This document shows positions 22,150-33,000 of a stretch of 64,000 nucleotides of DNA, in pieces. The stretch is from NCBI GenBank assembly GCA_001724265.1, contig MEDY01000012.1, positions 1 to 64,000 of the forward strand. Reading direction: 5' to 3'. Below the pieces are notes generated by a model. The model did not search any database and had not been told where the DNA came from. It worked only from the letters and a program-made list of their open reading frames with translations. The position numbers were made by a program, and so were the translations under genes. Every line of letters begins with the position of its first letter. Positions within the stretch are counted from its first letter, which is position 1. Source of the DNA: Rhizaria sp. SCN 62-66. Its lineage: Eukaryota > Rhizaria, unplaced.

Positions 22150-24138
22150 ATGGCTGATAGTTCCGCCTCCGCCTACGTCGAGGACGTGAGCGATGACGAG
22201 ACCCAGAAGAAGACTCCTAAGGTCTCCTTGACCCCCGTTGTGACGCTGCCGATTGACGGTGTCGTGCCGTCTGACCCCGAGACGGAGCGCCTGGTGAAGG
22301 AGGAGCAGGAGCGCGAGCGCATTCGCGAGCTCACCAACTTCGGCCTCGACGACATCCCTGCGCAGATCATCAAGGCTGAGGAGCTTTCGCGCGACAAGCA
22401 AGACTACACAGCCTCGCTGCACATTCTTGCGCACGCTATGAAGCTCACCCGCGCCGAATACGGCGAGTTCTCTGTCGAGATGTCGATCCTGAACCGCGAC
22501 TACGGCCTGGTCCTCTTCGAGCTGGGCCGGCTCTCCGCCAATGAGTTCAACGGCGGCGACGACGACGCCGCACAGCAGCAGCAGGCGCAGGCCGCGGCTC
22601 CTGTGTCCATGCACCCCGCAGACCTTGCCGATGCCGCCGCGATTGCCAAGGCCACTCGCGAGGCCGAGGAGGCCGAGGCCGCCGCAGCCGCTACCGCCGC
22701 CGCCGCCGCCGCGCCCGCAGCGGCCGAAGCCGAGACCCCTGCTGCTGCCGATGCCGCTGCTGAGGGCGACGCCGAGGGCGAGGCCGAGGCCGTGCCCGCG
22801 AGCGAGGAGGCGGGCTCCGGCGCCGCGCTGAGCGACCTGGAGATCTGCCGCGAGAATCTCTGGATCGGCGGCTTCATCCTCGAGGCGCACCTGCGCCGGT
22901 TGCGTGGCCAGCCGCTGCTGACGACTCCCGACTACCGCACGCGCGGCCAGGGCACGACGGCCTTTGTGGCCGCCGCCGAGGCCGCCGCGGCCGCCGCCGC
23001 CGCCGCGGGGACCGTGGTGCCGACCGACAAGCTCGAGACGGACGACGGGGGCGAGCCGGTGACGGCGGTGCTCGAATCGGGCGCCATCGTCCCGGAGCCG
23101 CGCGCGCCGTGGGTGCTGGCCAAGGCGCTGCCCGACTTCGAGAGCCACCTGGCGGACGTATACGAGTCGCTGGGCACGACGAGCATGGAGTTGGAGGCGT
23201 GGGACGAGGCGCTGTCAAGTCTGGAGAGGTCGCGCGAGATCCGCGAAAGCTGGGGCTCGTCGCTCGAGGAGACGGGCGCGCGCGGGCTCGCCTCGAGCCA
23301 CAACCAGCTGATGATGTACTACACGCACCAGATGCAGCCGCAGCGCGCGACGAAGCACGCCGAGGCGGCGGCGAACCTGCTTGTGTACCGCTGCTACAAG
23401 ATGGCGCATCGTCTGCTCGAGGCCGACTCCACGCCCGAGGGCTTCGCGGCCGAGCAGGCGCTCACGGCGACGCTGGCCGAGACGGGTTACGTGCTGCCCA
23501 CCAACGCCAGCCTTGATTCGCTGGTTGCGCCGCCCGAGCTGGGCACTAAGGTGCTCGAGGGCATCGAGCGCGCGCTCAACAAGACCTCGCCGACACTGCG
23601 GCAGTCGGCGCGCTTCCGCACCCAGGTGGGGCTGATCAAGGAGCTGCTGCAGGTGCGGCGCGAGCTCATGGAGCGTTGGGAGACGCTGCAGGACGAGATC
23701 AAGGCCGGCGTGACCGACAACCAGGGCGCGCAGGAGGTCAAGAAGATGGTCCGCGAAACCATCGGCATTAGCTCAGAGGGCAACAGCGGCGCGAACAGCA
23801 CCAACGGGGCCAACGCTGGGTTCAGCAACAACCCTGCGGCTGCGGCTGCGGCGGCTGCGGCGGCCGGGGGCGACGCCGCGGCCCATGCGGCGGCGCCCGT
23901 AGTGCTTGTCGCGGTCAGCAAGAAGAAGCGCCCCGTCGCTCCTACCGCTGCTGACGCGACTGCCGCTGCCCCTGCTGCCGCTGCTCCTGCTGCTGCTCCC
24001 GCTGCTGAGTCCAAGACTGAGACCGCGGCCGTTGAGAACGAGGCTGTGACTCAGGACGCGAAGCGCGCGCGCACTGCGGGCGAGGACGGCGCTGCTGCTG
24101 CTGAGGCCGCTGCTGCCGGGGCTGACGTCTCTCTGTGA
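22150..24138 (+). CDS. NASP: NASP-like histone H3-H4 chaperone (SHNi-TPR)
   Basis: 662 residues, ATG start, TGA stop. NASP/Sim3/Hif1 proteins hold H3-H4 in the nucleus through a TPR domain interrupted by an acidic segment. Seen: a first TPR-like helical pair at about 77-127 (YTASLHILAHAMKLTRAEYGE, RDYGLVLFELGRL); an interruption at about 135-225 that is Gln/Ala/Glu-rich; a helix pair at about 232-260 (ICRENLWIGGFILEAHLRRL); the SHNi-TPR motif at about 325-375 (PDFESHLADVYESLGTTSME, EAWDEALSSLERSREIRE); further helices to about 545; and an Ala-rich tail with basic clusters KKKRP (about 590) and KRAR (about 638), likely nuclear signals. The interruption is more Ala-rich and less acidic than in animals. 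Assignment rests on motif order. Confidence 0.75.
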   Translation: MADSSASAYVEDVSDDETQKKTPKVSLTPVVTLPIDGVVPSDPETERLVKEEQERERIRELTNFGLDDIPAQIIKAEELSRDKQDYTASLHILAHAMKLTRAEYGEFSVEMSILNRDYGLVLFELGRLSANEFNGGDDDAAQQQQAQAAAPVSMHPADLADAAAIAKATREAEEAEAAAAATAAAAAAPAAAEAETPAAADAAAEGDAEGEAEAVPASEEAGSGAALSDLEICRENLWIGGFILEAHLRRLRGQPLLTTPDYRTRGQGTTAFVAAAEAAAAAAAAAGTVVPTDKLETDDGGEPVTAVLESGAIVPEPRAPWVLAKALPDFESHLADVYESLGTTSMELEAWDEALSSLERSREIRESWGSSLEETGARGLASSHNQLMMYYTHQMQPQRATKHAEAAANLLVYRCYKMAHRLLEADSTPEGFAAEQALTATLAETGYVLPTNASLDSLVAPPELGTKVLEGIERALNKTSPTLRQSARFRTQVGLIKELLQVRRELMERWETLQDEIKAGVTDNQGAQEVKKMVRETIGISSEGNSGANSTNGANAGFSNNPAAAAAAAAAAGGDAAAHAAAPVVLVAVSKKKRPVAPTAADATAAAPAAAAPAAAPAAESKTETAAVENEAVTQDAKRARTAGEDGAAAAEAAAAGADVSL

Positions 24139-24785
24139 GCTCAAATCGTGTGATGCAGTTTATGCTGTGCAGTATGTTCGTGTACAGTAGAAAAAAACAC
24201 GTAACACTGCGCTTAAGATCTCCAAGCTCACAATAAGGGCCATGGCTTAATGCGCAGTTATATCAATATTCTAATTTCAGTACATATTGTTTCTATCTTT
24301 ACTAGGAATACATACAAATCTAAATCCGGTTACATCAACATTTTTGTGATAACACATGCAGTACGCTCATGAATTGGGGCTTTTGACACTAAAAAAGAGT
24401 GTATTTGTTTTTGTTTTTGTTTCAGTTGTGATTGAGTTACTCCGAAGATCATTGGTTTCACGTGATGATGAACTTTAATCAAACTTAAAACTTTGGGAAA
24501 AAACTTTACATGAAGCGTCATTCAGGCGAACGAATACGCAGTCATATTTTGTCGTGCTTTGTAGAAAATGTTGATCGAAACAAACAAATAAACAAAATAA
24601 AAAGGGAATATGTTGTTTAAATATACTACTCATAATATACCTACGAAATACCAAAATTGTGTTATTATCCTTCTTCTCTTATCACATCCACCGTCACTTC
24701 TTTTTCTTTAACACTGTTCAGTTCACAGTCATATCGCAGGACTAACCACGAATGCTCACAGCAGACACACTCCAGCGACGCGCGC
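24139..24785. other. convergent intergenic region between NASP-like and EF-hand genes
   Basis: AT-rich, two 3' ends. A candidate poly(A) signal AATAAA on the plus strand lies at 24587-24592. No gene seen. Confidence 0.55.
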
Positions 24786-26423
24786 TCACTCGATATCGAG
24801 CGCGTCGACGTCATTGATGATCTGGAGGTCGTCCTCCTCCTTCTCCATGAACATCTTCTCGCGCTCGACGTAGGGCGCGGCGGTGAGCTTCTCGTCCTGC
24901 CGCGCGTCGCGCTCCTTGAGCTTGCCCACGCGGTTCTCGATCTCGGCCGGCGAGATGACGTTGTATTGCGCCAGGAGCAGTCGGATGTCGATCGTGAAGG
25001 ACGCCAGGAAGTCGCGCGACGACGACACCATGTTACTGTAGTCCTCCAGCGTGATGCGCTTGTCGCCGTCGCTGTCAGCCTGAGCGAACGCCACGTCGAT
25101 CATGTCCTCGGCGTCCTCGACCGACAAGTCGTGCATCGCGCTGCGCAGCATGCCGACCAGCTCGGCGCGCTCGATGAACCCGTCGCCGTTGCCGTCGTAG
25201 AGCGAGAAGGCGAAGCGCACCTTCTCGTCGACCGACGCGGCGGGCGTGAGGTGCGACAACATCGTCACCCACGAGCGGAAGTTGATCTGGTTCGACCGCG
25301 TGATGTCCATGAGGCGGAACAGCGCGCGCCCCAACAGCGAGTCAGGGTTGGTGCCCGTCGACCGACACAGCTCCTGCGTCGAGATCAGGTCGTCGGCGGC
25401 GTCCATCGAGCTGATGGCTGCGAACACGTCCTGCAGCGACCGCAGCGTCGGCACGTCGAAGTGCGTCGTCTTGGCCAGCGTCACGAGGGGCTGCTCCTCG
25501 CCCTGGATGCGCTTCAGCGAGTCCGAGAAGGTCTTAGCGGCCGCCTTCATCGAGTTGTTCGACGCGCCCGTGACCTGCGCGTGCAGCGCAGGGTCGTACT
25601 GCGAGTCCAGCGGCGTGATGACGCGCCCGTGGTTGTTGACCATCTGCGAGTCGTACATCGCTGTGTTCTTGGTGTCCACCTTGTAGTTCTTGGTGAACTT
25701 CTCCAGACGTGCCTTCTTCTCCTTCTTGTCCTGCTTCGCGCCCTTGGCGGCCTTGGCGGCGGCCGCCGCGGCCAGCGCGCGCCGCAGCTCCTCGGCGGGC
25801 GTTGTGCGGCCGTTGTGCGTCGCGGCCGGACGCGACGGCGGCGCCAGCGCGGCGGGCTCCGCCTCCACCTCGTCGCCGGCCTCCTCGGCCGCGGCGGCGT
25901 CGCTGCTGTCGCCGCCGCCGTCGCTGTTGGCGTCGGCCTCGTTGATGGCGGCCGTGTCGGACTCGCCCCCCGAGACGGGGTTGGAGTTGCTGCTCTTGGC
26001 CACGGGGTTGCTGTTGCTGTGGGACTTCTTGGTCTTTGTGTTGACGGCTTTGACGCTGACGTTGATGTTGTTGCGGACGTAGTTGGCGTCGGGCGCAAGC
26101 TGGTTCGGATCTAGGTACGTGCGCTCGACGACGGCGGCGGGGACGTTGGAGGAGACGACGATCTCTTCGTTCTCGCCGTCGTCGATGTACCCCGCGTAGC
26201 CGCCAGTGGGCGAACGCGCCCCTCCGCCAGCGGCGGCGTCGCCGTCATCGTTGTCACTTTGTTTGCCGTAGATGGCGTCTGAAGATGCTGCGGCCGCGGC
26301 GGTGCCCTTCTTAGAGGAGCCAGGGCCGCCGCCGCAGATGTTTTTGATCTTGCGGAGCTTGTTTTGATGCGAAGGATCGTCGGCGTCGGCGTCGGTGTCG
26401 GCGGTGGTGTGTTTATTGCCCAT
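24786..26423 (-). CDS. EF-hand calcium-sensor protein, probably N-myristoylated
   Basis: 545 residues from the ATG at 26423, TGA stop. The frame is open to 26654, but the ATG chosen gives MGNKHT, a good N-myristoylation site (Gly2, Thr6). Residues about 2-255 are disordered and rich in Asp, Asn, Ser and Ala. A Lys-rich helix at about 240-265 leads into a conserved-looking stretch (KNTAMYDSQMVNNHGRVITP). The C-terminal half is an EF-hand domain related to the calcineurin B/CHP/KChIP group. Two canonical loops are visible, DGNGDGFIERAE at 410-421 and DSDGDKRITLED at 450-461. Two earlier EF-like helices (about 320-400) have lost the acidic ligands. A charged helical tail follows. Calcium-dependent membrane signalling is inferred; no partner can be named. 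Confidence 0.75.
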   Translation of the reverse strand: MGNKHTTADTDADADDPSHQNKLRKIKNICGGGPGSSKKGTAAAAASSDAIYGKQSDNDDGDAAAGGGARSPTGGYAGYIDDGENEEIVVSSNVPAAVVERTYLDPNQLAPDANYVRNNINVSVKAVNTKTKKSHSNSNPVAKSSNSNPVSGGESDTAAINEADANSDGGGDSSDAAAAEEAGDEVEAEPAALAPPSRPAATHNGRTTPAEELRRALAAAAAAKAAKGAKQDKKEKKARLEKFTKNYKVDTKNTAMYDSQMVNNHGRVITPLDSQYDPALHAQVTGASNNSMKAAAKTFSDSLKRIQGEEQPLVTLAKTTHFDVPTLRSLQDVFAAISSMDAADDLISTQELCRSTGTNPDSLLGRALFRLMDITRSNQINFRSWVTMLSHLTPAASVDEKVRFAFSLYDGNGDGFIERAELVGMLRSAMHDLSVEDAEDMIDVAFAQADSDGDKRITLEDYSNMVSSSRDFLASFTIDIRLLLAQYNVISPAEIENRVGKLKERDARQDEKLTAAPYVEREKMFMEKEEDDLQIINDVDALDIE

Positions 26424-27078
26424 CGTAAACGAAAAAGGCTGGCTAATAAAGGGAATAAAAGGGGTGAAATAGACACAGGTTGAAGGAGAGCGATCCAAGC
26501 GCGCGCGATCGAGAATAGACCAGAGATTAGTCCCGATGGAAGTCGAGTTGTGAGAGATAAGGGGGCGACGGAAAAAGCGAAGTAAACGAGAGAGATCAGG
26601 AGTAGGAGGGTTTAAGTGAGAATTTTGATATAGAAAAGATAACATAATATACAAATTTCACATCAGATAGTCTGTTAAGACTATTAGTTGTGCGGAGTGG
26701 CGCTGCAAAGTTGTTTCCCATGCAATATCACTCACATTCCTCCTTCACCTTGAGAGCGCATAGCGCATGACAAAAGGCGACCCAAGGAATATCATTTAAA
26801 AGGAATAAAAAACCTCAACGAAACTACACTAGAGCAAGCGATGACCAAGCATGTCGACTACAAGGGCTCCTAGGTGGTGTTTTATTTTGCGAGTTGCTGT
26901 TCGAGAAGAGCCGCCTCGCAGCCACCACAAACGCTTTTATGCGTCGCCAGCACACAGCTACGCAACCTCTCCTGACTTAAAGCTTCGCTATTATTGCATA
27001 CTTTTTTCTTTACACACAAATATAAAGTTGTTTATATTCATTTATTATCTTGATTTTCCACACTCTGCCTGTATAGTC
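26424..27078. other. divergent intergenic region between EF-hand and MCM-like genes
   Basis: Head-to-head region of about 650 bases. The open frame upstream of 27079 (from 26851) is AT-rich and unlikely to be coding. No RNA gene or repeat seen. Confidence 0.5.
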
Positions 27079-30000
27079 ATGCAGACCGAGGGGGACGCGC
27101 GAGGAGCTTCACTCTCATCGCCACCCCTTCTTCTTCGCCGCGACCTCACCGAGTGGCTCATTCGCTTCCACTGGCCTGACATAGAGGACAACCTGGCACT
27201 ATGGGCACAGTATATCCATGAACACTTGCTGTCCCTTGCCACATTTTCGTTCTCATCGAGCACAGCTCTGCCTCAGACCAATTGTCCCACTGGCTTTGAG
27301 TTCACAGTCGATACTGAGATCGAAAACATCCCGCCGCAAAACGTTGCAAGGCCCATTTATGGCATTGCAGCGCAACAATATGGCCACAAAAAGCCTGCGC
27401 CAATACCTTTATTTTGCGACTTTGATGAGGACACGGACTCTTCAGTGCTGCCTTCAGTTTACGCAAGCACATTTGCCCACGCATCTGCCTCTGCCGCTGC
27501 TCCTGCTGCCAGCGCAATTCCTGGATCACCGTCACTACTGGCGCGGCAAGGGCGCATTCTTGCGCCTGTCGTTTCCTTGCCGGTGTGGCGACTCTGTTTG
27601 CAGGATGATTTGGCACGAACACGCGCACTGATGCCTAGGCTCGCAGGTTGGTTTTTGGCAACACCTCCCACGCAGAGTACGTTTTTAACATAACAGCATC
27701 AGACAAATATTTTGGCCTTGAGTTTTTTTTTCCTCAGTAAATGCGACTTTTTATATGTAAATTTTGTTTATTTTTAGTTTATGCGACGATTTTGTCAACA
27801 ATCTTGCCTCTGGTGCACTGCGCCGCGCTCTGGCCACGAGTCTCTCGTGCGCTGCGCGTGTCTCTACAACTCGAGCACTTTCAGGCGGTAGAAAGCGCAA
27901 GTCAGCGCAAGTTAACTGCACAAGCTGCATACGCACATGCAGTAGGTGCACTGGTGTTGGCGCGCGTCTCTGTTGCGTTTTCTGTCAAGACGACGCCGTA
28001 GCAGCAGCTGCATCTCTTATGGCACACGAGGTCACTCAATAACAAAGGATACTTTAGGTACGATATTTGAAAGCAAGGCGCTTTAATTTTTTTGTACATG
28101 CATTTATTATATGTGTGCTTTTGTATTACTTTCTAAAAACGGCTAACTGTGAGGATATAACCTAACTTGTGTGTTGTGTTTGTGTTTCGTTTCAGTGTTC
28201 ATGACTTGCGTCAATACTCGAGCTTTGCAGCAACAGTGTCGTCTGTCGGGGCTGTCACACAAACTGAAATTCCGTCACTTTAGGAGACTGGAGTTAGCGT
28301 TGCGGCGGCTGCTACATATCCGCAGTATCACGATAGTCGGAGCTTATACTCACAGTCACTACTCTAGTCGCAGTCAAAGTCTCACCAGTCCGCAGCACGG
28401 ACAAACATCAACACTAACATCAACAGCAACAGTCCCACAGATAATAATCCAATTACTCTCACTGCTGGCGCTGTTATGCAACGTTGGCGTATCCGTACTC
28501 GCAATCGCCCACACACGGAGTTTTGCAATTCAACTCAAAGTCAGTACGATGAGTCTGAGAGCGAGTTGTTTGTCGGAGACTGGCTTACTGCACACATTGA
28601 TCAAGCACGCGGGTGTTATGTATTTGAGTCTGTTTCTAGCTTAAGTAACAACAATAGCAGCAGCCACAAAAAAACATCGCACAAATATAAGAGCGACGAT
28701 AAATTCAGCCGCTTTTCAAGCATTGGCGCTGATGTTGGTGGAAGTGCTGAGGTTGGTCAACACAGTTTGCCTCCACATCCGCTGTCACTGTACACAATTA
28801 TAACATCGCCAGTCACTGAGAGCTTACAAGCCGCCACATTAACGCTCACTCCTAGAGCGCTTAGTCGCCGACAAGGGGTCCTTACACCTCGCGTCCTCGC
28901 GCCTACAGTCACCGCAGTGCTGCCGCCGCATCTCAGCGGTCGCGTGCCGGTTGGCTCGGTGCTCACAGTCACTGGTTGGGGACAGTGCGAGTGCTTACAC
29001 ACTGCTGTCATGATCAACAGTGATAGAAATAAGTTTGGCGCAATCATGAGCGATAGTCGTGGTGCAACATCTGGTGTTGCTGCCGATATGAGCGCGTTGT
29101 TGAGTGCGGAACGTGTTGGCCCTGCTATGGCGACTGTCTGGGTTCAAGTGCTTCACTGCGCCCCACTGCCTTTGCAGTTACCGCCGCAGTTGTTGTCAAG
29201 CCCACCCAGGTCACAGCGCTTCCAGTCTCATCGTAACGATAACAATGAGGACCCACACAAGTTCTATCTAGTTCCTCGTAACGAACAACAAAAGCAAGGA
29301 CAAAATCAACTCGGATTTCCCACGATTCGTCCAATTGTTGATTTACCAGACTCGGTTCAACGCAACATTGGACACTTTGACCAGCTATCTGACTCTGCGG
29401 GGCTGCCTATTATTCCAGGACTGCCCACGGTCACTGGCTTCGACCCATCACCGTGGCCGGAGATCTTAAGTCAGGCCGCCTCATATGCACCCGCGGTTTG
29501 CGGCTACGGCGGGCTTGTGCTGCTTAAGACTCGACTATTGCATTTGCTGTCATTAGTATCAGCACCAACGCCGGCCCCAGTGGCTCGGGCCACTGCAGCC
29601 ACGGCTCAACAGCAACGTGCGCGTGCGCTTGAAGATGAGACACGGCGAGCAGTTGAAAGCATTAGTGAACAGAGTTTAGGTTTTAATACCTCAAGAGCTC
29701 ATGGCAGCAACAACGCCTTGAGCATTGATGTCGTGTCATTGGCACAACAAGTAGTTACTGATGTTGATCTTGCTGTTGTGGCTAGTGCGGGTAACTCGGT
29801 TCAGTTGTCGCCCCTGTCTGTGTTGTGCGTTGCAAGCGGCGGCCTGGCACCAGTCGCGGAGGCGCTGACCAAGTACACCGCTCGAGTCGCTCAGTTGCTG
29901 CTTACGGTAACTTCTGCACACGACCTCTCTGCGGCAACGCGCACAATTGCAAACTCTGCTCTCGGTACCAATTACAGCGTTAGTGCCGGCGTTGGAGAGG

Positions 30001-33000
30001 GTGGGGGAATTCTGTTGTCGAAAAGCGCATTGTTTTCCTCCGCGCGCGCAAATGTGAGTACTTCGGCCAATTTAAGCACACTTTCAGAGATCACGCGCGA
30101 CTGGGGCATGTTTGACGAAAGCGATGAAGCAAAGTACGCTTATACGCACTCGCTTGCTCACCATCTTGGACAACCCATGACTCCGCCGCTGCACTTGGAT
30201 CTTGCATCTGACGCTATTTCGGCGGGTTTGGAGCACGCCATGGCGATTAGTGCACTCAGGGCAGCGCGTGCTCATGTTCTGGGCGCGGGGGCGCCATTAA
30301 TGCCGTTAGGGACAGTTACAGCACAAGGTGCGGCAGCAGCTGCGGCAACGGTTACTGCAGACGCGCAGGAGCAAGATCGCATTCTACAAGCTCAAAAGCA
30401 AGTAGAAAATGAAAATTCCGCCCCTCAGATCCGCGCGTCTCGCGGCGATGTTTCCGTTTCTGCTGCTGCGTAGTTAATGATATCAGCGGGCACGCGGCTC
30501 TGTGTTCCCGGCGCCGCCGCAGTGGCCGCTGGTGCACTGGCTGCGCTCCGCGCGGGCCGGCAGTCAAAGGCCTCTGTGGCAACCGCTACGACTGCGGTCG
30601 CCGCTGCAGTCGCGGCCGCAACAGGCGCGGGTGCGGGGGATGGAGCTGACTCGGTCGCTGCAAGGGCCCTCTTTGGCGCTGCTGCGGTTGCTGGCGCTGG
30701 AATATTGGGCGAAGTCTCAGTTACGAATAGCCACTCTCGCTGCAGCTTGGGTGCTGGCGTTAATGGATCTAGCACTGTGCGAATGACTGGTGATGATAAA
30801 TGTAAGCGCGCCTGCGTCATGGCACGCGTGCAAGTGCGGATTGCAAAGGCGACTGCAAAGCAAGCGGCAAAGGTTTCCCGTGAGGCGCGTTGGGCTGCTC
30901 GGCAGCGTCAAAAAGAGCTCGAGATGCACGAGCTGGCGCAAGCAACAAAACTACGCGGCGTCCGTCACAGTCGCGTTTTTAACGCGAGCGTTGGCGTTGA
31001 TGTGAGCGTTACGGGGACAGAGTCGAGTTTTCATAAGAGAATGAGTGACGTTATGAAGCGTGAGGATAGTGTCTTTGGTAGTGACAGCAGTGACACTGAT
31101 AGTGGCGACGAAGATAACTACGGGTCTTTTGCAGGAACAGACACACTTTCTTTTGATAGCATCCACACAGATGCGGCACAATGGTCGAGAAGGGATACTT
31201 ACCTTCAAGACTCTTACTACCCCGTTGCTCGTTGCGCACATCACGCTTCAAGTGCATCTCCAGGAACTATGGGCACAGCGCTGGGCAAGAGCGTTCTTGC
31301 GCTATGCTTTACTGAGGGCCTAGGACCAGGCGCAGCGTTGCTGTTGCGGCGTTTGATTTTGCCGATAGAAAATGAAGAGACTTCAAAACGACTCCAGCAG
31401 TCTGATAAGCAAAACCAATAGGTTAATCTCCCCAGATCAAATGCGAGCAACTTGTTTGATTACACCCTTTCTTCTCGCAGCGACCGAGCGCCATCCGTTG
31501 TTGTATCGGTCTCCGCGCCAGCCGGCTGGGACCCCGCCAAGCTGGCAGTAACCGTGGGCAAGCTTTGGTCATCTCGCACCCGCGTTGTGCCCGCCACAGA
31601 AGCAGCACTGCTTACAGCCGCTTTTGCTCCGCTTGCGCCACCGCAAGTTACTCCAGCTCCAGCAACGGGGAGCGGCGGTGATACAATTGCGGTTAGTGTG
31701 GCGCCGATGCGCGGCGGACCCGGCTTTGGCAGCGGTCAGAGCGGCAGCGTTGTAGCAGCATTGCCAGCATTGGCGGCAAAGCAATCGGCTGCTGCGGCGG
31801 CTGCAGCGACTGCAGCTGCAGCTGCGGCGGCGGCTGGGGACGATAGGCTTGGAACCACAATGTTTCTGACTGCAACTGGCGCTGACGCGGCGTTCACCGT
31901 GCCTGGTGTGTTTGTAACGGTGCAAAATCCGACTGTTATAAATAGCGACAAGAACACCGACGGAGTCGCGACGTACGACGTAAACAAGAATGTCAAAATT
32001 AGCAACAATATTAGCTCTGGCATTAATCAGAGGCCAACTTTACCAGTGACTCAAAGTAGCGGCGCTGCGGGCAAAGCTGTTGATGCAGCCGCTTTCGTGT
32101 TGGCTCCGCTAGCAGTGACGTATCCTGTGCCAGCGCCCACCGGTCCCGCAGCCGTGTCCGCCGCTGCTGCGGCCGCTCGTCGTCACCGCCGCGCAGCTGC
32201 GGCCTCAGGATTAGGGGCGGGCGTAAATGCAACTGGGAGTACTGTCGGCTCAACATAGCCTGCCTCCGTAACTGCCGGCGGTGTGATGGTCAGCGCAATA
32301 ACTGTTGGGGCAGTTGCCGTTAGCACTCCAGCTCTGGCGGCACTGACGGCGGGCGGCGGCACAGTGTCAGTCACGGGTGCGGCTGTGATCTCACTAACTA
32401 AGCCGCCTGCTTCAACGACAGGAGGTTCGTCAAATAATAGCGGTCGACAAGACGCTTACACGGACGACATGTTCACCCCCGCGGACAGGGCGGCCGCAGC
32501 AGAGGCCGCTGCCGCAGCGCTCGCCGCTAGCGGCGCCGCTGGCTGTCCCGCGCGCGCCACGCTCACGGTTACACCAGGCCCGCTGAGCTCTGAGCTGGCG
32601 TTGTTGCTCGCCGCGCCCACGGTTGCCGTAACCGTGGTCGCAGGGCCGAGGGCTGTGGCGGGGGCGACAGCGGAGGACGAGGCTGAAGCAGAAGCGGAAG
32701 AAGAGGAGGCCGCTGCAGCAGTGTTGCGCCGTGCTGCTGGTGCGTTAACATTCCCGAACTTAAACTTGAGTGACACAGGTCGCTTTGACAGCGGTTTTAA
32801 TGAGTTCAGCTGCTTTAGCGCGTTTGAACATGATGCTTCTGCCAACGATGACACTCTTGACCGCGCCGCTGCAGCTGACGCCGCCGCATCTGCGGAAGCA
32901 GAAAGGGCGCTGTTTGATCGGATTCGCGCCGCCCATGGCCTTGTACCCACAGGCAGCCCCACTGCGGAAAACGAATCTGCGAGACTAGGACCGCCGCCGT

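Noticed and set aside
27764-28042. Zinc-finger-like frame (CTSC...CSRC...CVFC) in exon 2 of the MCM-like gene
   Set aside because: Attractive as an MCM zinc knuckle, but this frame does not match the phase of either flanking intron, while the TAG-containing frame matches both.
28476-30473. A separate 665-residue gene starting at 28476, plus further separate genes at 30477, 31452 and 32283
   Set aside because: All lie in one frame split only by TAG, two of the later starts are not ATG, and MCM homology runs across the breaks. One gene explains the data better than four.
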